The notes beneath the pieces are model-generated. The model was not told the origin of the DNA. It worked only from the letters and a program-made list of their open reading frames with translations, and ran no database searches. Shown in pieces: positions 10,701 through 21,800 of a stretch of DNA of 64,000 bases. Positions within the stretch are counted from its first letter, which is position 1, and the number at the start of each line of letters is the position of its first letter. A program made the translations under genes and the position numbers. The stretch is from Klebsormidium nitens (taxonomy: Eukaryota > Streptophyta > Klebsormidiophyceae > Klebsormidiales > Klebsormidiaceae), in the NCBI GenBank assembly GCA_000708835.1, contig DF237031.1, positions 162,423-226,422 of the forward strand, written 5' to 3'.

Positions 10701-13700
10701 GCCAGCAAAAAGAAGGGAGGGGCGAGCAACACGGGGCCCGCGAGGGCGGCCCTGGCGGCGAAACTGCTGAGCAAAGCGCAGCGCCGGGCGGCGATAAACG
10801 AAAGGGGGGGGACGCCAGATAGCACCGCGGGGACCCCCTCGCCGCGGGATGCTGACGTCAGCACACCCCTGGGAAGCGAAGCGGCCGACGCTGTCGACTC
10901 GGACGACCCCCCCTCGCCGCCGGTAGAGTACGATTCCCCTGACGACGAGGGCGATGTCGTTTTCGAGGGGGTGTCCAATCAGGGGCCAATGCAGCCCCCT
11001 GAACCGGGGGCAGCGCTGAAGGGGGCTCCAGAGCAGGGGGCTACGCCCCCCCTGGAGAAGGGTTGGGAGAAGAAGCTGAAGATTGAAACGGGAGAAGGGG
11101 AGGGGAGCAGAGAAGTGTCGCCGGCAGGGGGGGGGAGCGCAAAGTCGGCACGAAAGGGGGGGTCTCGGACGCAGCCCGGGGGGGTGATGGCGCTGTGCAA
11201 GGAGGTCGTGCTGAGTCTATCGGCGCACCGGGCGGGGCACCTCTTCAGAGACATTGATTACGAGGTAAGGCTTGAATATGAATGGGTCGTGACTGTAAGA
11301 ATGTATCTCCCAAATTACAGATTCGTTTGTTGTGGCTCTACTGGAACAATTACAATCTCTCGAGAAAGAATCTCTCCACTGCATGATTGAGCGAAATTCT
11401 CCATAACCTGTTGACGATGACGGTGGCGACGGCGCCTGTGGCTGGTGGCCTCTTGATTTACAGCAATTTGTGTCAGCGTCTGTTGGCTACATGCTCCCCG
11501 TCAGCCAGATCGAAGATGATGTTGTTATCCGCATAATCCAGCATGCCGAGCCGACGTAAAGCCCTTCTTTGAAGAAAAACGCGTGTTTTCCGCATGTTGC
11601 TTAACCCAGCTCTTCTACTCCCTTGGAGCTGCCCAGGCCGCGACCCACATCGGTGGACTATGAATTCAGCACAATTCCTCACAGTGTGCACAAGACGCAC
11701 AGCGCTCCCTCGACAGTTCTCAGGCCGTCTGCATCATTTCCTTCAAAAGTTGCAAAGTTCCTGTCAAATCGTGCTTGAATCACTTCAAGAAAATGGCTGA
11801 AAGCTAGCTCGTTGTCGCCCTCAAGAGCTTCTCAGGCGGCGACCACATCGAGCAGAGACTTGGTTGCAACATGATCCAGCAGAACCAGTAAACATCCGTG
11901 TATTCCAATCGTGATTCGAATCGAGCCAAGAGACATGGCGCTCGCTGGCAGACATTTCTTTCCAAAGTGTCAAATACTGCTTCGAAACGGCTGAACCCCA
12001 GCTCTTTTGTCCCCTTCAGAGCTTCCCAGGCGGCGACCAGATCGAGCGGAAACTCGACCTCAACACGATCCGGCACAACGTGGACGACGGCGTTTACGAC
12101 GCGGAGGGAAGCGCCGCCTTCTACACAGACGTGCAGGCCATGTGTGACAACGTGACCGCCGCTTTTCCGCCGGATTCCGGCGAGCACGTGGCCGCGACCG
12201 CGCTGCGCGCCTTTGCCCATGGCGAGATGGGCCTGGTGAGACGGCTTGCGGAGTACTTCGCGTTTGTGCGTCGTTTCAAGTTGCTGGAACGTTGATCGTC
12301 TTTCGCTCAGCTGAGATAAGTGTTGCGCGACTTTGCGCATGGCAAGCTGGGCGTGGTGTGAAGGCTTGCGGACGTTTTTGCTTCGCTGACCCGCTTGGAG
12401 ATACATGAGTAGCTGTCTTCAGAAGAAGAGAGTGGCTGCAAGTTTGGAAGACGTGTTGTGGTCGCACAACTGGTGAGAATGAGTCCTTGCTTATCCGATG
12501 CAATGCTGAAGTATGAAAGTGAGAAGCAATTGCCACATGCGTGAGTTCGCAAGTGACTGATTCAAGCCGTTGTCTGCTCTCTCTGCAATGAAGTTCCGAA
12601 GAAGTGGTTGAAGCTGGCTCTTTGCAACTTTCTAGGTCTCGTATGGCTTTGTACGTGATAAACGCATCAAAGTAACGCCAGAATTTGAGTGGTGCAGCGG
12701 ATTGAATACAGTTGAAGGCAGAAAGATAAAAGGAGAGAGGAGGCCAAAGAAAAGACCGAAAAGGGAACAAGCATTGAAAAGCAGTGTTCTGCTAAATTTC
12801 CTCTTGCACGCTGTGCGCATACGGGACTACACTCTATGTAGAGCATGTGCTTTCTGGTGGATGCTCGAGCTTCTGTGGGCTCTTCTGCGCTGATTATTAG
12901 AAACTGCCCTAAAGACTTTCGAGGAGCTTGCCAACAAGTTCGTCGATTCGACGAGCCGAACGTTAAGAGCAGGGGGACTCTACATCTGACAGCACAGCTG
13001 GCACAGTTTTTGGCGTTTGACAGCTGTAAGCATTTCCGCTGCAGGTATGGAAGACGGAGGAGATGATCCGCGACGGCGCGCGCAGCTCCCGGCGGCCGCC
13101 GCCCAAGTTCGAGCCTTTCCAGGCAACCCCTCGGAGAAGTCCACTGGGGAAGAGCGAGGCTGCCAATGCGCTGGGGGGGGGAACCGGGCAGGCTTCCCGG
13201 CCACAGTCCAAGGGTAGGTCTAGGCTGGGGACTCCGACTGGACCCCCCCCTGAAGAGGGAAAGGAGGAGGGAGACGATGAAGAGGAGGTAGAGGAAATAG
13301 GAGAAGGGGGAGAGGTGGAGGCGGAATCGAAGAGTAGCAAAGGGAAGAGAAAGGGGGGGGTAAAGGGTGGGTCGGATGCAGCGACGCCAAAAGGTGGAGC
13401 GGGGGGTAAAGGGAAAAGTGCGCCAAAAGGAGAGGAGACTGCGTTTGCGGAAGAGAAGGGGAGCACGCCGAAAGGGGACGGGAAGGCGGGGGGCAGGCAG
13501 AAAGCGAAACCAAAAGCTTCGCCAAAGACCGAACCGAAGCCTCCCTCCAAGTCGCATAAGAAACAACAGCCTGCTCCAAAGTCAGAGCCGGCGAAGAAGA
13601 CGGGTGGGGGAGTAAAGGTTTCGCAAGCGGCGAAAGCAAGTCCTGTGGGCGAGATTTCAGAAATAGAGGAACCCAAGAAGGGCAAGGGAGTCAAACGAGC

Positions 13701-13758
13701 GCTTGAGAGCATTGCTGAGCCGGAAAAGAAAAAGTCGCACAAGAAAGCGCGTAGGTAG
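4764..13758 (+). CDS. SANT/Myb - coiled coil - bromodomain nuclear protein, giant form
   Basis: Five exons close in frame: 4764-4973, 5616-5767, 6164-11264, 12020-12235, 13045-13758, giving 2130 aa. A second in-frame ATG at 4782 is an alternative start. Residues about 27-85 form a SANT/Myb-like domain (ELLLAHAVMRYGTDDWKLVA, then LCEAHFGLLHARCGA). A basic coiled coil follows (QRLAELRNGLAVREDSI, LLKVKIQSLESARL). The bromodomain spans about 1795-1893 (CKEVVLSLSAHRAGHLF, then LDLNTIRHNVDDGVYD and FYTDVQAMCDNV). The order matches the plant 'DNA-binding bromodomain' family, whose members are, as I recall, roughly 400-700 aa. Here exon 3 inserts some 1650 acidic, low-complexity residues. KRK and KKKSHKKARR clusters suggest nuclear import. 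The usual acetyl-lysine-binding Asn is not obvious, as in other plant members I recall. The likely role is chromatin-associated regulation; domain identity is secure, function is inferred. Confidence 0.85.
5054..5111 (+). repeat. Echo of exon 1 3' end with its donor site
   Basis: The segment repeats the last part of exon 1 (4926-4979). The true copy reads GRFSPE and then GTGAGG; this copy reads GRFFPE and then GTGAGC. The offset is about 128 nt. It lies in intron 1, downstream of the exon it copies, and keeps a usable donor. It is probably a tandem duplication across the exon-intron junction. Confidence 0.7.
5236..5537 (+). repeat. Two upstream echoes of exon 2 5' end with acceptors
   Basis: Exon 2 truly begins at 5616 after TTCTTACAG and reads LCEAHFGLLHARCGALA. 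A copy begins at 5442 after TTTTCACAG and reads LCEAQFGMLHARRGALAVGP. A shorter, more decayed copy begins at 5246 after TATTCTTCAG and reads LCESQFGLL. Spacings are 196 and 174 nt. Both copies keep an AG acceptor with a pyrimidine tract, but neither has a clear donor. The copy nearest the exon is the best preserved. Confidence 0.8.
7803..7862 (+). repeat. Glu-Pro hexanucleotide repeat inside exon 3
   Basis: GAACCG-like hexamers encode an alternating EPEPEPKAEPEPEAESE tract in the disordered insert of the SANT-bromodomain protein. It is in frame and shows synonymous and missense drift. It is a coding microsatellite, likely a flexible charged spacer. Confidence 0.8.
8125..8547 (+). repeat. About 16 seven-residue EERPV-type coding repeats
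   Basis: A 21-nt unit encoding variants of S-E-E-R-P-V-x is repeated about sixteen times, with a few spacers and two-residue insertions. The E-R-P core is kept (SEERPVLS, FKERPVTS, SAERPVVS) while the flanking residues vary. It sits in the acidic disordered part of exon 3. The period keeps the reading frame, so the array is coding. It may be a multivalent binding or phosphorylation array (many Ser and Thr precede the EERP core), but function is unknown. Confidence 0.85.
9558..10352 (+). other. DLN motifs resembling EAR repression motifs in exon 3
   Basis: Three short hydrophobic-DLN motifs occur in the SANT-bromodomain insert: LDLNAD (9558-9575), LDLNQEP (9645-9665) and FDLNAPV (10332-10352). 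LDLNQEP fits the plant EAR consensus DLNxxP, which recruits TOPLESS-type corepressors; the other two are near matches. If functional, they would make the protein a repressor. The motif is short and could be fortuitous in a Leu/Asp-rich region. Confidence 0.4.
11601..11865 (+). repeat. Two upstream echoes of exon 4 5' end
   Basis: Exon 4 truly starts at 12020 (after CCCCTTCAG) and reads SFPGGDQIE. A copy from about 11826 reads SFSGGDHIEQ and soon meets a stop. An older copy around 11626 shows the same intron-to-exon order (AACCCAGCTCTTCTACTCCC, then AGCTGCCCAGG). Spacings are 200 and 194 nt, and the units include about 100 nt of intron sequence. The pattern matches the echoes of exon 2. Confidence 0.75.
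12318..12376 (+). repeat. Downstream echo of exon 4 3' end
   Basis: The end of exon 4 plus the first intron bases (12199-12256) is repeated 120 nt downstream. Both read GCGCG-CTTTGC-CATGGC-AG-TGGGC-TGGTG with scattered changes, followed by GGCTTGCGGA. The donor GTGAGA in the original has become GTGTGA in the copy. The copy sits inside intron 4 and is not needed for the frame. Confidence 0.75.
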
Positions 13759-15864
13759 GGCGTGACCAGGTCAGGTCAAATGTCACTTGTGTACTGTTAT
13801 GAAAGTTACGACTTGATTGCGGACACAGCAGTCGTAGAATATTGATCTTGGTCGATCTGGTTCGTCAGCCAACAGGCGGCGGCCGGCGGCGAGAACTCGA
13901 TCAAGTGTGGAATGCTGGCCGCCTAATCGCGGAAGCTCTGGCCAGACGGGGTAATGATGATCGGCCCTTCGCTATCATAATTGATATTCGGTGACTGAGC
14001 GATCAATTTGATTGGAATCCCGGCAGCGAAAGCCCGGCCTTGTTCATTTCAAATGGCTGCTGAGTCGGACTGAATGATTGTTTTCATCCAGTACGTGACG
14101 GCCCGCTGCGCGGACCCCATAAGAATACTGTCGCATGAAAGATCAACATGGCGTGCTGTCATTGCATAAGAAACACATGTACGTCCTGCCATCATGCATG
14201 GCATGACTCTCGACTCAAATCAATCGCGCATGCATATGCGTTTCAAGTAATGATATTGCACGCATGCCGCGCAATCATTAACTTACCAATCCGATCCGGC
14301 CGTTTGGAGTCACGCGGTGACAAGCGAGACCGTCCGACCATTTATGGCCGCGCCGCGTTCATGCACTACTAATTTATATACGTGCATGTACGTACATGTT
14401 GACTAGGCTCAATGACTCGTGCATATGCGGCCGGGCATATATATGATGTTCTGTTTTCAAACGCCCGGCGTATCCACATGGGCCATAGACTTCCATGGCA
14501 TACACGGGAATAAATGTTCTGAGTTCTGAACGCCTACTAAAACTACCCTCCCAAATCTTGGTTTGCTACATTAGTACATATAGCTAGTTTGTCAACGTCT
14601 CCTAATGGCTTAGGTAGCCTATCCACTGTCGTGATGCTACATGTCGTGTCAGTAACGTCTCGGGTCCTATGACCATGCGCAATCTAATGTGCTCGAAATG
14701 AAAAACTACCGCGGCTAATCCGCGCAATCAATCCGGACATGCTTGTGTAGTCGTAGTCATGCAGAAAACGTAGTAATCCATGGTACCCAAGGTTGGAACT
14801 CACGACAAGGCTGTGCTGAGAAGACACAAGAAGAGAGGCAATGCTAAGTAGACTAAGGGATGCTAACGTGGTAGGCCACCATGTAAGGGTGCGCCTTGAA
14901 AGCTCCTCCAAGCGAGTCTACTCGCGAAAAGAATGGTCTCCTAGCGAGGTGTCTCTGCCTAATGTATGGCGTGGTCTGAGGCTAACCGTAAGACTAGCCT
15001 ATCGAATCGAATACAAGCAGACTGAGCTGTGGCTCAAGTCCTAACGACTGCAAACGTGAACTAGAGTCTGCGATAACCTGCTAAGGTAACCGCGTCTCTG
15101 CAATCTAGCTCGTAAGCTATGCAACGTCTCATAAGCTATGCGATAACAAGCAAATCATGCAATACGCTATGCAACCGATGCTCTGCTATGCCGATGTCAT
15201 ACAGCGTGACACCACTACAATTCGGCCACTCAATGACGTCGGAATACGCACTGACATACTGATCGAAGCCTGAAGACGGTCCTTAATTAATTGGTCACTC
15301 GGCCTCATGCAGTGGGCGGGAGGGTGTAATAGTTCAATATTGAACATCGCTTACAAGCCTGTTGGATGATTTTTGGAGGATTGCGCATGCTAGACCGTAC
15401 GTTCGATCAATGCCAGCCATTACGGTTATATTGGTTGGGCCGTATTTCATAACATCATAGATAATCTGCGGGCCAACACCGTCACTACACATTGAATAGT
15501 TCACTTGCATGTCTGTCTGTTTCGATTACGTTCATAAAAGGTACATTTCCGTACAGTACGCTCAACGTACCTTCAGCCTGTAAATCTCATGCTTGGATAA
15601 GCCTGCTCTTCGCCATGTACGTATGCAAGTGACCGGAACATGACCTTAGCTCAATCGTGGATCTATAGAACCGTGACTTGTTCTGATCCAACGTCAAACT
15701 CTAGATATTTGCGTGCTTGAAAGCTCAGAAGAAAAAAGCCGTCGATTTAGCCAATCCGATCAGCATGATGGTATCTTTCCCACTCATTCTGATGAACGCC
15801 CTGATTCACGCTCGAGCCAGAGCAAATTGGTCGACGTTCTTCACCAAACGGCTTATGGGCACAC
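13759..15864. other. Convergent 3' spacer, rich in short palindromes
   Basis: This spacer lies between the 3' ends of the plus-strand SANT gene and the minus-strand WDR13-like gene. I see no exon with splice sites. From about 14.1 to 15.6 kb the sequence is dense in self-complementary words such as CATG, ATGCAT, GTAC, GATC and TATATA. Its texture differs from the introns and resembles the spacers at 37.6-38.3, 45.1-46.1 and 63.5-64.0 kb. It may be decayed transposon sequence; no terminal repeats or coding remnant were found. Confidence 0.5.
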
Positions 15865-18800
15865 TCAAGAGGCATGCATCCGAGCCGTGGGAACGTCTTT
15901 CCCGGTTGCTTGTTTTGTCCGCTTCCATACTATTACTACCCCGTCGCAGTCGCACGAAGCTAGAAAGTTTTCGCCGTGGTTCCACGAGACGTCCGTGACG
16001 GGAGCGGTATGACCCTGCAAGACAACATAAACTTGGTTTCCGCACGAAGAAAGACGAATGGAAGAAGGGCAGCACCGAAGAAAATGCAAGTGCAGTTTGC
16101 CATTCAAAAAGCCTGCAAACGCTGGCATCCACGCAGCGAAGAGCTAGTACCAGCGGCCAAAACGGAGTCGTGAAATGTCAACCACCTTCGAGCTTGAAAG
16201 CCATAAGGATCAACATCGAAGCGAGCAAATGCACTCACCATTAGTTTATTAACGCAGGCCCGGCCTGGCCTGATGAAGTCGTAGAAGTATACGGTGGTGT
16301 CCTCATTCCCGGTAACTGCATAAAACACATTTTTGGAAGTGAGCGGCGCCTGAAGAGGACGAACCAATTTTCTACGATCGGCAGTCAGATGGAAAGGTGC
16401 GCCTCCTTCCTCTCTCCAAATAATCTCCCTTTTCGAAACAAAGCTCGTCAATTGCTCCTACAGTGGTCCACACGAGCGACTCGACCTTCTTCAAGCTCGT
16501 AGGCGGTCAATCAGAACCCGCTGTAATGTAACGTCCCGCTTCCAACACATCCGTAAAGAGCATTCTCATGGGTCCACTACAGCAGCGGGCTTCGTTGCTC
16601 CATCCCTACTTGCTTCTTTCTTCTCACAATCCCGCTTCACTTCCTTTCCAACTCAACCCTATCCAAGGCCTTCCCCTGTCGCGACTTCCCAAAAATGCAT
16701 GGCAAAGAAAGTGTCGGGCCCGTTTGCGATACAAGCAATGGTAATGTCGAGGTTGCCGCAACTCAGACTACGGGGCAGCCTCAACTAATTGACCACAAAA
16801 GAATTTTATTCTGTTTGCAGATCGCCGGTGGCTCCGCCCCCGAAGGATCTCTTTCGCTGCATACTTTCTGTGTAAAGATTTCCTCCTTCTCCTAGCACAC
16901 AGTTGCTGCAGGTACGGTCAACCTGCACACCTGACCCAACCTCGCCGAGTGCGCAAAACTTGGGCCATTCAATCGGTGGCTTCCAGTTCACAAAGGGTCC
17001 TGGTTGTGCACATTGCGAGTAGAGTTTGGAAATCGGCTCAAATCGGACTTGCGGTCAGGCCGTACCCGCAGTAACCCTGATGTTTGAGGCCCATTGGAGA
17101 AAACAATTTCCTCTCCTCACCGATGAACTCCCCTTTTTCCAGGCTGAGCAGCGGGCAGAAGGACGCCCGGATGTTTCGCGCGCGGGGCTGCAGCTGCAGC
17201 GTCACCTTGGGCGTTAAGTACCCGTCCACCTCCGCAGCCACGCTGCAAGCAAGAAGAGGCGCCCGGTTAATTGACACACATAGCATGTTCAAAGTAACAT
17301 CGATGTCTGGTTGCAAAAAGGGAGTATTGGAACGGATCCTTGAGTGTCAAGCACGCGTCCACCTCTGCATTGAATTACAAGCAGGGGGAGGCGCCCTGTT
17401 AATCAAAGGCAACACAACACTGTTGAAATACCATTGGAGAAGCTCATCTGTGTTGGTTGTGGACGCTTGCAAGCGGCTATTGATTTGACGGGCGCAGCCA
17501 CCGATTTCCAGTGCTTGCCAGAAATATTGCCGTCTGTTCGCAAGAAAGTTCACTTTCCCAATCCAAAGCCACCGAAGAAGAACAGACACTGGAAACAACT
17601 CGACAATCTAACCATTTTGAAGAAGACTCGGCGATGCTTGCGGACATTAAGTACCGGAAAAGCGAAGCGTTCCGGGTCTGGGGCTCGCAAGCAATACTGG
17701 CGCGTTTGTGCCCCTGTCAATGACTTTGTCAAGCGAAATACGCATCGAAAAGCATTGTGAAGCTTGCTGCAGCAGTGACACTTCACCCGGAAAACGGCAA
17801 CGCCCTATCCGTCGTGCTTGCGAGCAGCACCGACCCATGCGCGCCACAGGATGCACGTGTAAGACTCCGTTTGGCACATCGCACAATAAAAGCGTCGAGA
17901 AGCTTGATACGGTCAACACCTAGGGGTCAGGCATCATTCCTCACCTGAAGAAGCGCAACGTTCCGTCCCTGATACTCGCGAGTAGCACTGGCCCGTTCGC
18001 GAGCAGGGAAAAGCTGCGGAAGACGATTGCGGAACACGGGGACCATTTGCCGCCCGGAAGCACGTTACGGTGCGCGTGCCGTAACGCGCCTGTATGCGCG
18101 TCGACGGCAAAACTGTGAACGGTCCCGTGGTTGTCTCCAACGAAGAGGATCCGGCCGGTGTTATCGATGTCGATGGCGGTAGCGGGGCAGTCGATGCTGG
18201 CTTTGTGGTTGACGCGGCCCGTGCTGAAATTGATTATCTGGTTTGGAAACAGGTTTACACAGGGTTAGGATTAAGGATCGAGGAGGTTAAGAAGGTATGT
18301 CGGATACGCCCGATGTCATGGACGTCTATTGCGGTGGCTGGGCAGTCGATGGCTGTTTGTGGTTGACGCGGCCCGTGCTGAAATTGATAGTCTGTTTCGA
18401 AACGGAGTAGAGATGGTTAGGACACGAGGAAAAGAAACATTGATTGACTGGAAGGCTTTGCAGGCCACCGTGAAAGTTGGGTAAATTGTAGAAAACGCAC
18501 TCTGTCGGGGTCGACGCAAGCGGGAGAAAGGTGGCCTTAGAGGGTTACTGTAGTCAGCGAGGCTCTCAATGGTGGCTTTATCGTGGCTTGTAAGAGCCTC
18601 GATTCACTATTGTGATCTGCATGCAATCAACTCTGTGAGTGCGGTAAGTGCATCACCTGGATTTAGGACAAAACTAGGTGAGATTTGGTTGCCAACGTAA
18701 CGGGTAGTTGACTCGCAGAACGTACAGATGGACATTTTTTAAATGGGTTTTAAAAGACAGCTTCCCAACAATTCCGACTTGACAAAATGAGGGTGCGCAT

Positions 18801-21800
18801 AGGACATGCAACCCAAAACTGCACTGTGCACATGTTCTTTATGCTTGGTCGAAGAGTATAATTTTGAAGGATGCTGGCGCCATTACTCTTTCACGCGTTG
18901 AGTGTCAATGCCCACTTCGAAGGAGGTGCACTGCAAGGGGAAGCATTGCAACGAGAATCCCTTCTGCCTCCTTTGCTCTTGCACACCGAGCGTTATGCAA
19001 AACTGCCAGCTCGGGGTAATTCCAGAGGGAAGCTACGATGCCTAGCTCGGGTGTAAGAAGAACGAGGAGCGAGGGGACCACTTACCGACACTTCGCTGGA
19101 CGCATTCCCAACGAAGAGCAGGTTATTGTTTACCTGCAGAGAGAAACTTACAGGTGAGCACCGAGGACAGCTGCTACAAACAATCTCCGATTCGAGCTCA
19201 GATTACGAGGCGGAATGCAGAAGTTCTGATTTAAAGCTGACAAGACGTGACCGGAACCCAACTCATTTCTACGGGCTAACACCTCTCGAAATCCTTCCAT
19301 CTAAGAGAATGCCGCCGGAAAACCCCTCCATTTTTTGCCTGTTCGGCAGGCAGCCTGAGAGCGTTCGATCACTTCAAAACACCAAGGAGAACCTCAAATA
19401 TACAAAGGCCTGCTTTGACTTCAAACGAGCAGCCTTTCCCACCTGAAAGATTCGAGGCTGGCGCTGGGAAGAAGTGGAAGAAGAAAGTGGAAGAACTGAA
19501 TCTAAGTAACGGACGACTCTGAGAATGGAAAAGATGACACAATATAACGACCCAGGAACGGGCCAAAAACTGGACCGGTATACAAGGCCAGAGAACAATC
19601 GAGTCAGGAACAGAACGAGCACAGAAATTAAGGCGCGGGGGCTGGAAGGATCACAACGGTATAATTAGGAACCGAGCAAACCGCTATCAGGACGAGCCAG
19701 GCCATTATAGCCATCAAGAGGAATGGAGAGAGCCAGGAACGAAAAATTTCAATATCTCGGCGGCATTTGGCTTGCGGGCTCACAAAACTAAGCGGACTCC
19801 GACGCCGCCTTACACTATGCGAACACAAATGCGCCAGCAAGGAAACGGAACAAACCGAGGATTTGAGACTCACACCTCCAACGAAATGGCTCGCAAACAT
19901 ACTGAAACGAGGCACCAGGACAGCTGTGCGGAGTGCCATGATCAATGCATACACGAACGGAGAGCGGGATGAGGCCATGACGGAAACACTCGCAACGGAA
20001 CGAGGATAAATAAATGAAGCAGCACATCACGAAAAGCGCGCAGCGGCTCACGGGGTTGAAGCAGCAGCACAGTTGTGCGGAGCTGCCATAGACGATCCGG
20101 ATGCAGTCCCCTCTGGTGGCGTTCCAAACGCGGACCGTCTTGTCGAGCGAGCAAGAGAGGAGGTACTCGTTGTTGGAGGACCAATCAAAGTCTGCACATG
20201 AAGCAAATCGAAACATCATAAGCGACGTTTCTTTTCCCACAGCTTGATCTATCGAAACCAGGACAGAGTGGCCTTAAGACCCGTAAACAGTTGAAACAGA
20301 CGAAAGGCCGCAAGCTACTTGTAGCCCCAGAATGTTGACTGATAGCTCTGTTGTCGTGATCCGCAGATGATTCGTTGCTGCGCAAGACGCTCTTGGGCGG
20401 AGAGCAGAGCGGAGTAACCTATTCGAGAGGAACGACCCTAGCACGAAAGGAAAGACAAAAGGGCAGCTGCTTCATTCCATCCGGAGAAACGACCAGATGA
20501 CACCAAGGACCGAACGTTCAAGGGGCAACGGCGAACAACTCACCCGTGATCTCTTTGGTGTGTCCAACAAGCTTGAGAATCACCCTGGGGGGGTCCGCCA
20601 CAGAGCAAACCCGTAGCACGCCGTCCCCCCCGGCGTAAGCAAGCACATCGCTGCTTCGTCTCCCAAACTTGATTACATTCACTACGCAGCAAGAAAGACG
20701 ACAGCTTAAGGTTCAGAAGTCGGACGCGTCGAATGAATCTGTTATTTGGCATTGGCCGCTTCACAATCAAGTTCGACAACGAAGCAGGCACGCAAGGAGC
20801 TACTGCAAAGTCAATCCAGTACAGCTAGTCACCAAGAAGGGAAGGCGGACCAAAGGAGTGCAAACTGTGGTATGGATCTACATCTTTCCTGCCGCCTGAC
20901 AGTAGAGTGCCCTCTCGGACACTGCTGCGAACCCTCAGGAAAAGCGGACGTTCAATTTCGTCCTACATATAATTGCACGCGTCCATTCTCATGCAAGTAA
21001 ACGATAACTGCAAAACGTACCCGGCAGTTTGCTGTCGTCGAAGATGCATTGCATGCCCACGAAGGAGTAGGCCGGCTCGTCCTTAGTCGCAGAGAGAGAA
21101 CTAGTATGGGACGCTTCGCTCGTCGTGCTGCTCACGCTGTCCCGCCGGCTGATTGTACGGGACAGGCTAGAGAAGCTGCCTCCTCGATTCTGTTCGAACA
21201 AAACGAACAGTTCTCTGACACCTTCAAGGTTGTGGATCTTCTGGACAGATTTGCAGGTGCTTATATGTCCTCTTCCGAAACTTTCTCTAGAGAGTTCAAA
21301 GAGGGCAAAAAGTTCAGAGGGCAAAAAATTCAGAACGTGACGTCCGGTAATCTGTTTACCTGGTGCTGGACAGATGCAGGGGGAAAGCGCAAAGAGATGT
21401 GTATGGCGGACACGAAACGCTTGCCGCTCTGTACGAAGTACTTGCTCAAACTCTGTACGGAACGAAACGCACTTACTTTTCTCAAATCCTCTCCCGACGG
21501 CGACATCTGAGGCGGGCCAGGTGATGAAGGGGTAAGGCTGCAAAGTGGAAAGCAGAAAGTCACAAGCTGACTCTAAAGATTTCTCCTCAAGCCTGCCGCC
21601 AGCGACTGGCACACTGTACAGGATTTGCAGCGATTTCGGACAGATCTTTGCTTTGCTTACTTACTCAGCCCTGCATTTATGAGAGTACCTAATTGTACGC
21701 TAGAGAAATGGACGGACGGACAGAGTTTGGTAAGTGCCATCTGATTTCTTGATGCCCCGTTTTAAAAGTTCCGAGGCAGGTTACTTACTGTGAGTCAAGC

